From Chloroflexota bacterium (lineage in GTDB: Bacteria; Chloroflexota; Anaerolineae; UBA1429): DNA of 6,963 nucleotides. Shown here one piece after another: positions 1 through 5,407 of this stretch. Below the pieces are notes generated by a model. The model was not told the origin of the DNA. It ran no database searches and saw nothing but the letters and a program-made list of their open reading frames with translations. Position 1 is the stretch's first letter; every line of letters begins with the position of its first letter. The stretch covers positions 1-6,963 of the forward strand of contig JAAZBY010000004.1 in the NCBI GenBank assembly GCA_012513595.1, given 5' to 3'. The translations under genes were made by a program, and so were the position numbers.

Positions 1-1277
1 ACGCACAGGAGCATGTGGTTCTCGAGCGACGGGTAGGCCTCGCCCAGATCGTAGCCCCCGATGATGCCGAACGCCTCGAACAGCTCCTCGTTCACCTCGA
101 CGACCGGCTTGGGGCAGCGCACCACGAACTCGTTAAAGAACGGTACGCCCAGGTCGACGTCATAGTCGTCGAGCACGGCGATGCCGGCCGCCGCATAGTG
201 CGCCTTGTGGTAACAGAGCGAGGCCACCTTGGCCAGGCCGGCCTTGCCCATCGCGGCCATGTACACCGCCGCCGCAACGGCGTTCAGCCCCTGGTTGGTG
301 CAGATGTTGGAGGTGGCCTTTTCGCGGCGGATGTGCTGCTCGCGGGTTGACAGGGTCAGCACGTAGCCGCGCCGGCCGTCCACATCGGTCGTCTGCCCGA
401 CCAGGCGCCCCGCCATGCGGCGCACGTACTCTTGCTTGCAGGCAAAGAACCCCAGGTAGGGCCCGCCGTACGACAGCGCGCTGCCCAGCGGCTGCCCCTC
501 GCCAAGGGCGATGTCGGCGCCCCAGGCCCCCGGAGTCTTGAGCATGCCCAGCGAGATCGGGTTGCACGCCACGACGAGCAGGGCCCCCCGGGCGTGCACG
601 GCGTCAGCCACGCCCGTCAGGTCCAGCACCCGCCCGAAAAAGTCGGGGTTCTGGACTATCAGGCAGGCCGTGTCGGCGTCGACGGCGGCCACGAGGGCCT
701 CGAGGTCCGTCGGAGGTTCGCCGTCGGCCACGATGGTCAGCCCCATCCCCTTGGTGTAGGTGCGCAGCGTCTCGACGTATTGCGGGTTTACCGTCGGCGC
801 GACGACGACCTTGCGCCGCCGGCCACGCCCGACGCTGACGGCCATCATGGCCGCCTCGGCCAGGGCGGTGGCCCCGTCATAGTGCGACGCGTTGGAGACG
901 TCCATCCCCGTCAGCGCGCACATCATGCTCTGGTACTCAAAGACGGCCTGCAGCGTCCCCTGGCTGATCTCCGGTTGGTAGGGCGTGTAGGAGGTGTACA
1001 GCTCCGACCGGGAGATGATCGCGTCCACCACGCTCGGGACGTAGTGGTGGTAGGCGCCCGCCCCCAGGAAGCAGGGGTTGCTAGTCACGTCAGCATTCTG
1101 GCTGGCCAGCTCACGCAGCTCGGCCAGCACCTCCATCTCGGAGAGCGGCCGTGGTAAAGCCAGCGTCGGGAAGCGGAACTCCTCGGGCACTACGGCGAAC
1201 AGTTCGTCCACCGCGTCGAGCCCCAGCCGGCCGAGCATCTGCCGCTTTTCGTCGTCCGTATGCGGGACGTACGACAT
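1..1277 (-). CDS. gcvPA: Glycine dehydrogenase (decarboxylating) subunit 1, C-terminus cut by window edge
   Basis: This is the N-terminal-type half of the split P-protein. With GcvPB it decarboxylates glycine using PLP and passes the aminomethyl group to lipoyl-GcvH in the cytoplasm. About 425 residues are present; the family is near 445-450, so roughly the last 20-25 lie beyond the left edge. Family motifs seen in order are YVPHT (3-7), FLGAGAYHHYVP (70-81), YTSYTPYQPEISQGTLQ (94-110), SHYDGATA (131-138), GADIALGEGQ (253-262), GGPYLGFFACK (271-281), REQHIRREKATSNIC (312-326). The PLP-binding lysine is known to reside in GcvPB, so its absence here is normal. The ATG at 1275-1277 shares its A with the TGA stop of gcvH. 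A GGAGG six bases upstream (1284-1288), inside the gcvH end, supports this start and translational coupling. There is no frameshift or internal stop. Confidence 0.96.
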   Translation of the reverse strand, partial: MSYVPHTDDEKRQMLGRLGLDAVDELFAVVPEEFRFPTLALPRPLSEMEVLAELRELASQNADVTSNPCFLGAGAYHHYVPSVVDAIISRSELYTSYTPYQPEISQGTLQAVFEYQSMMCALTGMDVSNASHYDGATALAEAAMMAVSVGRGRRRKVVVAPTVNPQYVETLRTYTKGMGLTIVADGEPPTDLEALVAAVDADTACLIVQNPDFFGRVLDLTGVADAVHARGALLVVACNPISLGMLKTPGAWGADIALGEGQPLGSALSYGGPYLGFFACKQEYVRRMAGRLVGQTTDVDGRRGYVLTLSTREQHIRREKATSNICTNQGLNAVAAAVYMAAMGKAGLAKVASLCYHKAHYAAAGIAVLDDYDVDLGVPFFNEFVVRCPKPVVEVNEELFEAFGIIGGYDLGEAYPSLENHMLLC

Positions 1278-1684
1278 CAGTGCCCTCCCTCTGCGGCCAG
1301 TTTGTCCAGGAACTCGAGATAGGCGGACGGGTTCATCAGGCTCGTGAGCTCGTCCTCGTCCTCGATGGCGAACTGGATGAACCAGCCATCCCCGTAGGGA
1401 TCCTGGTTGACGAGCTCGGGGCTGTCGTTCAGATCCTCGTTGATGGCGGTGATCTCGCCGGCGATGGGCATATAGCAGTCCGAGGCGGCCTTGACCGACT
1501 CGACCACGCCAAAGACCTCGCCCTGGGTAAAGCTATCGCCCTCTTCGGGCAGCTCTACGTACACCACGTCGCTGAGCTCCTGCTGGGCAAAGTCGCTGAT
1601 CCCACAGGTCGCGATTTCGCCCTCGACGCGAACCCACTCGTGGCCCTTGCTATACAAGCAGCGCTCATCCACTTTGATGGCCAT
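1277..1684 (-). CDS. gcvH: Glycine cleavage system H protein
   Basis: This is the lipoyl carrier protein that shuttles the aminomethyl group among the P, T and L proteins of the glycine cleavage complex. It has 135 residues, close to the family's usual 125-130. The protein opens with KGHEWV (13-18), typical of GcvH. The lipoylation motif VVESVKAASD spans 60-69, with the modified lysine at K65. The lines around YMPIAGEITAINEDLNDSPELVNQDPYG (71-98) and GWFIQF (100-105) are also standard. The frame stays open 14 codons further upstream, to an in-frame start at 1726. The ATG at 1684 is preferred because GGGGAG (1694-1699) lies nine bases before it and the protein then begins at the family's usual position. 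It overlaps gcvPA by one base. The 121-base leader upstream could hold its own promoter. Confidence 0.97.
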   Translation of the reverse strand: MAIKVDERCLYSKGHEWVRVEGEIATCGISDFAQQELSDVVYVELPEEGDSFTQGEVFGVVESVKAASDCYMPIAGEITAINEDLNDSPELVNQDPYGDGWFIQFAIEDEDELTSLMNPSAYLEFLDKLAAEGGH

Positions 1685-1693
1685 CTTGGCTGT

Positions 1694-1699
1694 CTCCCC
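1694..1699 (-). promoter_or_regulatory. Ribosome binding site that fixes the gcvH start
   Basis: GGGGAG on the minus strand, nine bases before the ATG at 1682-1684. It would sit inside the coding region if the longer in-frame start at 1726 were used, so it argues for the shorter protein. Confidence 0.6.
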
Positions 1700-1740
1700 T
1701 TTCGTCTCTTGAAGCTGCGAGCCCATACCTCACAGCACGC

Positions 1741-1765
1741 CCAGGCCTGGCCTGATTGTGCACAA
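1741..1765. repeat. Two perfect 10-bp palindromes in the gcvH leader
   Basis: CCAGGCCTGG (1741-1750) and TTGTGCACAA (1756-1765) are each perfectly self-complementary, with centres 15 bases apart. The second is AT-richer than its surroundings and covers the candidate -10. Such paired dyads can be operator sites for dimeric repressors. No regulator is encoded in the window and I do not recognise the motif. Confidence 0.4.
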
Positions 1766-1783
1766 ACCCCCTACGCCGCGCAA
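1755..1783 (-). promoter_or_regulatory. Possible weak promoter for gcvH-gcvPA
   Basis: On the minus strand a -35-like TTGCGC (1778-1783) and a -10-like CACAAT (1755-1760) are separated by 17 bases. The matches to consensus are only 3 of 6 and 4 of 6. It lies in the longest gap of the gene run, about 70 bases before the gcvH start, and a perfect palindrome overlaps the -10. The location is sensible but the hexamers are weak, so this is a suggestion. Transcription could equally read through from the Gfo/Idh gene. Confidence 0.25.
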
Positions 1784-1805
1784 CCAGCGAGATAGCCGGC
1801 AGGCG

Positions 1806-2990
1806 TCAGAACGGCATCCCCGCCAGCGGCGCGGGTGGAATGGCCACCGGCTGGCAGCGCTGGACCGCCTCGTGGGAGGCGATGGCGATGGCGGCGCTGT
1901 TCCGCGCCCCCAACACGCCCGGGCAGGCGGCCTCGCCGGCCTGCACCAGCCGCAGGAACTCGTCCTGGATGCGCGGGTCACCCCCGCCGTGGCCGCCCGG
2001 CCGCTTCTCCGGATGGAGCACGTCCTTGCGCGTCGAGTGCCGATAGGTCAGCTCGATGCGAAAGTCCTGCTCGTTGTTGTAGAACCCGTACATGCGGCCC
2101 TTGGTGCCGATCAGCGTGAACTCGCGGCTATAGTCGGGTGTAAAGTGGCACTCGAGGTAGCTCATCTTGGCGCCGCTGTCGTACCAGACGGTGACGACGC
2201 TGTTATCGTGCGTGTCGCACTCTTGCGCGTAGACGCAGAGGTCCTCCTTGTCTCGCAGCACCTGGCCATAGTCCATGGTGAACTCGGAGGCCACATAGTA
2301 GGGGCAGGTGTCCTTCTCGTCGCAGTCGCGGCAACGCTTGTCGTTGGGGGCCTCGCCGCCGAACACGTCCAGGGCGCCCTCGGCGTAGACGCGCTGCGGG
2401 TTGGCGCCGATGAACCAGTTCATCAGGTCCAGGGTGTGGGTGCCCTTTTCCAGAACCAGGCTCTTCACAAAGTCCTGCCGGCGCTTGTTCCCGTGGAAGT
2501 AATAGTCGCCGCCCACCGAGACGTTGTCGACGGCGTAGGCCAGCTTGACGTCCCCAATGGTCCCCTCGTCAAGCACCTCGCGCATCGCCTCACAGAGAGT
2601 GCAGTAGCGCAGCTCCAACCCGACCATAAAGACCACGCCAGAGTCCTTCCAGGCCTCGATCATCGCGTCGCACTCTGCGATGGTCTGGGCCATCGGCTTT
2701 TCCAGGAAGAGGTGCTTGCGGGCGCGCAGCACATCGACGCCGTTCGAGCCGTGGGCCGCATCGTGGGTGGCCACCACCACCGCCTCCACCTGTGGGTCCG
2801 CCAGCATCTCGGCGAGCGACAGATAGCAGGCCCGCCCGTCGCCACCGAGGGCGCGCCGGGCCGCCTCGAGCCGGTCCGGATTCTGGTCACACAAGGCCAC
2901 CACGCGCGCCCGCGGGTCCTTGTCAAACGCGGCCGCCAGGTACACGCCCCGGCCACCCAGCCCAACGACGCCAAACTTGATCGGTTCCAT
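1806..2990 (-). CDS. Gfo/Idh/MocA family oxidoreductase with inserted cysteine cluster
   Basis: A predicted NAD(P)-dependent dehydrogenase of 394 residues, the usual family size. The N-terminal Rossmann fold has IKFGVVGLGGRG (4-15, glycines 10, 12, 15) and an acidic-strand end at VVALCDQNPDR (30-40). EKP (97-99), the family's signature with the catalytic-type lysine, is in FLEKPMAQT. KGTHTLDLMNWF (182-193) supplies the His185/Asp188 pair of the C-terminal domain, and GGHGGGDPRIQDEF (332-345) matches the later family block. Between them is an unusual cysteine-rich stretch, C220-x2-C223-x5-C229 with C252 and C258, which may bind zinc or an iron-sulfur cluster. The ATG at 2990 is chosen for the GGAGG seven bases upstream (2998-3002) and because the nucleotide-binding motif follows at once; the open frame continues to 3209 but overlaps the preceding gene. 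Substrates in this family are usually sugars, inositols or their derivatives. The specific substrate cannot be told. Confidence 0.9.
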   Translation of the reverse strand: MEPIKFGVVGLGGRGVYLAAAFDKDPRARVVALCDQNPDRLEAARRALGGDGRACYLSLAEMLADPQVEAVVVATHDAAHGSNGVDVLRARKHLFLEKPMAQTIAECDAMIEAWKDSGVVFMVGLELRYCTLCEAMREVLDEGTIGDVKLAYAVDNVSVGGDYYFHGNKRRQDFVKSLVLEKGTHTLDLMNWFIGANPQRVYAEGALDVFGGEAPNDKRCRDCDEKDTCPYYVASEFTMDYGQVLRDKEDLCVYAQECDTHDNSVVTVWYDSGAKMSYLECHFTPDYSREFTLIGTKGRMYGFYNNEQDFRIELTYRHSTRKDVLHPEKRPGGHGGGDPRIQDEFLRLVQAGEAACPGVLGARNSAAIAIASHEAVQRCQPVAIPPAPLAGMPF

Positions 2991-3034
2991 GAATCCGCCT
3001 CCCCATCGCCATGCATGCGAATCGTTAGCCCGCC

Positions 3035-3628
3035 TCAGCGGGCGGCAAACCTCTCCACCAGGCCGTCGAACACGCCCCAGGCACGCAGCTCGCCGCGGAT
3101 GTCTCTCTGGCGCGCGGGCATATCCTCCCCGGTGCCGATGCGCACCGCCGACATTGGCCAACCGGGCAGCATCGGCCGCAGCGGCCGTTCGGCAATGCGA
3201 AACGGCCACGCCGAGGTGTGCACGTGCTCGGAGCCGTCGGGCGCCACGCAGGCCCAGGCCGCCACCCAGCGCGCCGTGCGCCGCTCTGGCGGAACGCCGC
3301 GCAGCCGCTCAAGCAGGTACTCCAGCCAGACCTCGTCGGGCACGGAATCGGTGAACCGCCCGCCCCAGCGGCGCACCTGTACGCCCGGCTCCCCGCCCAG
3401 GGCGTCGACCTCCAGGCCCGAGTCGTCCCCGAACGTCCAGGGGTGCTCGGCAGAGTGCCACTGCCTGGCCTTGGCCAGGGCGTTCTCCGCCGGAGTGGTG
3501 CCCGTCTCCGCCTCGCGCTCGGCCTCAGGGAGGCCGACCAGGCTCCCGACCTCAAAGCCGTACTCTGCCAGGAGCGGCGTAAACAGCGCGACCTTGCTCG
3601 GGTTCCGCGTGGCGATCAGTATGTGCAT
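3035..3628 (-). CDS. Divergent HAM1/RdgB-like (non-canonical purine NTP pyrophosphatase family) protein
   Basis: The N-terminal half clearly belongs to the ITPase/HAM1 superfamily, whose members hydrolyse XTP and dITP to the monophosphate and pyrophosphate, cleaning the nucleotide pool. The protein has 197 residues, the usual length. Motifs seen are ATRNPSK (6-12), ETGTTPAENALAKA (41-54) and the metal-binding DDSGLEVDALGGEPGV (68-83). The C-terminal half departs from the family: the GFGYDP block and the SHR base-recognition motif are not visible, and the end reads WPMSAVRIGTGEDMPA, then GELRAWGVFDGLVERF. The substrate may therefore differ, and inosine triphosphatase activity should not be assumed. 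The ATG at 3628 is used. A TTG two codons earlier (3634) has a GGAGG six bases before it (3641-3645) and is a real alternative; AGG also precedes the ATG at six bases. A possible promoter lies just upstream. Confidence 0.78.
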   Translation of the reverse strand: MHILIATRNPSKVALFTPLLAEYGFEVGSLVGLPEAEREAETGTTPAENALAKARQWHSAEHPWTFGDDSGLEVDALGGEPGVQVRRWGGRFTDSVPDEVWLEYLLERLRGVPPERRTARWVAAWACVAPDGSEHVHTSAWPFRIAERPLRPMLPGWPMSAVRIGTGEDMPARQRDIRGELRAWGVFDGLVERFAAR

Positions 3629-3676
3629 GGGCAACCTGCCCCTCCCCGCTCCGCGGCCGGCCCGCCACCGCGCCCC

Positions 3677-3705
3677 AATCTACACCCGATGCCCCTGCGG
3701 CTCAA
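3677..3705 (-). promoter_or_regulatory. Possible sigma-70-type promoter before the HAM1-like gene
   Basis: On the minus strand, TTGAGC (3700-3705) and TAGATT (3677-3682) are separated by exactly 17 bases, each matching four of six consensus positions. They lie in the 93-base gap after the carbon-nitrogen hydrolase and would give a leader of roughly 40 bases. This is the best-looking promoter on the minus strand, but such matches can arise by chance. Confidence 0.35.
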
Positions 3706-3721
3706 ACCGGGCCGCCGCCGC

Positions 3722-4492
3722 TCAGAGGGCATAGATATCGGGACGTCGATGGGGCAGCATGCGGTTCAGGCATTCGCCCAGGTCCACGTCGTGCACGAGG
3801 ACGTCGGGCAGGTTGGACTGCAGCTTGGCGGCCAGTTCCCCCTTGGGGCTCGTCACCAAGGACACGTTCGGGTGCGCAAAGCAGATAAAGCACTCGTTCT
3901 CGTAAGAGCGGGTGCGCATCCACCACTCGTTGTCGAGGTGCCACATCCCGTAGGTGGGGTTCAGGATCAGCTCGGCCCCGCGCAGGCGCAGGGTGCGCGC
4001 CGTCTCGGGCCAGCGCCGGTCGGCGCAGATCATGATCCCCAGGCAGCCCAGCGGCGTCTGCCACACGGGCAGGTCCTGGCCGGGGAGGTAGCGCGTGTCG
4101 TGGTCCAGAAGGTGTGTCTTGTGGTAGCAACCCAAGAGGTCCCCGCCGGGGCCGATCAGCGCAGCCGAGTTGTAGCAGCCGGCCGCGGCCCGCTCGGTAA
4201 AGCCAAAGACGAGGTAGACGCCGTGCCGCTCCGCCAGGCGGCGGGCCGCGGTGATGTACTCGCCGTCCAGCGCCTGGGCCACCTGGCGAAAGCCCGGCTC
4301 GGGCCAGCCGCTCTCATCGGGCGCCACATAGCCGTCCAGGTAGCATTCGGGCGTGCAGACGATCTGCGCGCCCCGCCCGGCGGCGCGGGCCAGCAGTTCC
4401 TCAAAGGTCCTCCAGTTGGCGGCCAGGTCCCACTTGACCGGTACCGACTTGATCAGTCCGACGCGCACCGGGCGCCGGGGTGTCTCCGTCAT
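3722..4492 (-). CDS. Carbon-nitrogen hydrolase, nitrilase superfamily
   Basis: A predicted cytoplasmic amidase of the nitrilase superfamily, which cleaves amide or nitrile C-N bonds through a Glu-Lys-Cys triad. It has 256 residues. Visible catalytic motifs are CTPECYLDGY with Glu49, CYHKTHLLDH with Lys125, and GIMICADRRWPE with the nucleophile Cys156. NPTYG (178-182) follows at the expected distance. The position that in many relatives carries a second, accessory glutamate just before the 'Y.PG' element reads HDTRYLPG, that is Asp132. Members include N-carbamoyl-putrescine and beta-ureidopropionate amidases, omega-amidase and aliphatic amidases; the sequence does not settle which applies. The ATG at 4492 is used; GGTGG lies four bases upstream. 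A GTG at 4516 extends the frame by eight residues without a visible ribosome site. It sits 72 bases after the nucleotidyltransferase-like gene and probably shares its transcript. Confidence 0.92.
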   Translation of the reverse strand: MTETPRRPVRVGLIKSVPVKWDLAANWRTFEELLARAAGRGAQIVCTPECYLDGYVAPDESGWPEPGFRQVAQALDGEYITAARRLAERHGVYLVFGFTERAAAGCYNSAALIGPGGDLLGCYHKTHLLDHDTRYLPGQDLPVWQTPLGCLGIMICADRRWPETARTLRLRGAELILNPTYGMWHLDNEWWMRTRSYENECFICFAHPNVSLVTSPKGELAAKLQSNLPDVLVHDVDLGECLNRMLPHRRPDIYAL

Positions 4493-4517
4493 CGTTCCAC
4501 CAGGTCCTCTCGTCACA

Positions 4518-4541
4518 GGGCGGCGCGCGCTGCGCCCGCCC
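4518..4541. repeat. GC-rich inverted repeat between the nucleotidyltransferase and hydrolase genes
   Basis: GGGCGG (4518-4523) and CCGCCC (4536-4541) form a 6-bp stem around a 12-base loop. It lies in the 72-base gap just before the hydrolase start. No run of T follows on either strand, so it is not an intrinsic terminator. It may be a transcript-stabilising or attenuating hairpin, or chance in GC-rich DNA. Confidence 0.25.
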
Positions 4542-4564
4542 GGCTTGCCCGGCCCATGATGGCA

Positions 4565-5320
4565 TCAGGCGAGGAGTTCGTCCAGCGTCTGCGCGTTGCG
4601 CACCGGGACGCCCTCCTGCCTCAGAAGGCGCCAGTACCCGGCCACCAGGGCATCGGCCAGGGCCACGGAGCGCGCCGCGTCCCTCTCCCGCCACAGCTCG
4701 GCGGCCAGCCGGGCGTACCCGTCAGGCAGCAGCGGAAACGTCGCCGCCTCGTTCAGCCCAGCAAGGTAGTCGCGCGTGACCCAGCGGCCGTTCAGCAGGC
4801 AGAGCGCCGTGCCCATCTCCAGCAGGACCTCGATGGCCGAGACGTGCAGGGCGTCGGTATAGCCCCGTTCCAGGCAGGAGTGCATCCTCCCGTACGATTC
4901 GACCACTAGCCCAGGCGCCGCTCGGGCCAGGGCGGCGCGGAACGCCTCCGGCGGGGCGCTCCTGCCCAGCGCCAGGTACTCGTCCCGCAGCGCCTCGCTC
5001 CCGTGCAGCACGGTCAGCCCGCTCAGCACCCCCATGCGGAAGGGCCAGTCGGCCGAGGGGTGCGCCAGCTGGGCGCGCAGTGCCCCTTCCTCGAGCACCT
5101 CATAGCCGACGGCGACCCCGCGGTACAAGAGGTGCCTGCCCGGGAAGCCCTGCCCGTCCCGCGTCACAAAGAGTAGCTCCACGTCGGACCAGGCCGTTTC
5201 CTCGCCGCGGGCCACCGAGCCGTACACCCCGCCGAGGAGGAGCGCCGCGCCGTGCCGCCGCGCCATCCCCGCGCAGAGGTCGCGGGCCAGGCCCAGGCGG
5301 CTCCAGTCGCGTTCGGTCAC
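4565..5320 (-). CDS. Aminoglycoside nucleotidyltransferase-like protein (kanamycin nucleotidyltransferase fold)
   Basis: A predicted nucleotidyltransferase of the polymerase-beta-like superfamily, 251 residues, very close to the 253 of kanamycin nucleotidyltransferase ANT(4'). The signature GVYGSVARGEETAWSDVELLFV (31-52) carries Gly34-Ser35 and the metal ligands Asp46 and Glu48. By eye it follows ANT(4') along its length: GYEVLEEG then ADWPF (90-94), a VVES segment (139-142), and LPDGY (198-202) matching LPSGY. Where ANT(4') has Glu145, proposed as the catalytic base, this protein has Arg145, while Glu141 is kept. True drug resistance is therefore doubtful; the natural substrate may be another amino sugar or an unrelated hydroxyl compound. 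The GTG start at 5320 is backed by GGAGG five bases upstream (5326-5330) and by full-length alignment. This is the first gene of the minus-strand run, divergent from the DUF3604 gene. Confidence 0.82.
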   Translation of the reverse strand: MTERDWSRLGLARDLCAGMARRHGAALLLGGVYGSVARGEETAWSDVELLFVTRDGQGFPGRHLLYRGVAVGYEVLEEGALRAQLAHPSADWPFRMGVLSGLTVLHGSEALRDEYLALGRSAPPEAFRAALARAAPGLVVESYGRMHSCLERGYTDALHVSAIEVLLEMGTALCLLNGRWVTRDYLAGLNEAATFPLLPDGYARLAAELWRERDAARSVALADALVAGYWRLLRQEGVPVRNAQTLDELLA

Positions 5321-5407
5321 TACTCCCTCCCTCGCCCCTCCGGTGGCAGCCCCCCCGCCAAGCGGCTACACTCTGCCCTGCCAAGAACACAGAAAGGGGC
5401 ACGGGCC
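5321..5407. promoter_or_regulatory. Divergent intergenic region with a possible plus-strand promoter
   Basis: This 87-base gap must serve genes on both strands. On the plus strand GTGGCA (5343-5348) and TACACT (5367-5372) each match four of six consensus positions with an 18-base spacer, leaving about 35 bases to the DUF3604 ATG. AAAGGGG (5393-5399) is the likely ribosome site, eight bases before that ATG. For the minus strand only the strong GGAGG (5326-5330) stands out; no clear promoter hexamers were seen. Confidence 0.35.

Noticed and set aside
1685..1805. Glycine riboswitch before gcvH
   Set aside because: The leader was read for conserved glycine-aptamer core elements on the minus strand. 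None were seen, and 121 bases also hold the candidate promoter.
2991..3209. Extension of the Gfo/Idh gene to an upstream start
   Set aside because: It would overlap the HAM1-like gene by about 175 bases, adds an Arg/Ala-rich tail, and the ATG at 2990 has a strong ribosome site.
3697..3715. GCGGC/GCCGC stem after the hydrolase stop as a terminator
   Set aside because: It is only five base pairs with no T run, and overlaps a better promoter candidate.
1758..3734. Long open frame on the plus strand (658 codons)
   Set aside because: It lies antisense to the Gfo/Idh and HAM1-like genes, has no recognisable domain, and is the usual by-product of GC-rich codon usage.
3218..4909. Long plus-strand open frame (563 codons)
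   Set aside because: It is antisense across three genes with clear family motifs, and its own translation shows no family motif.
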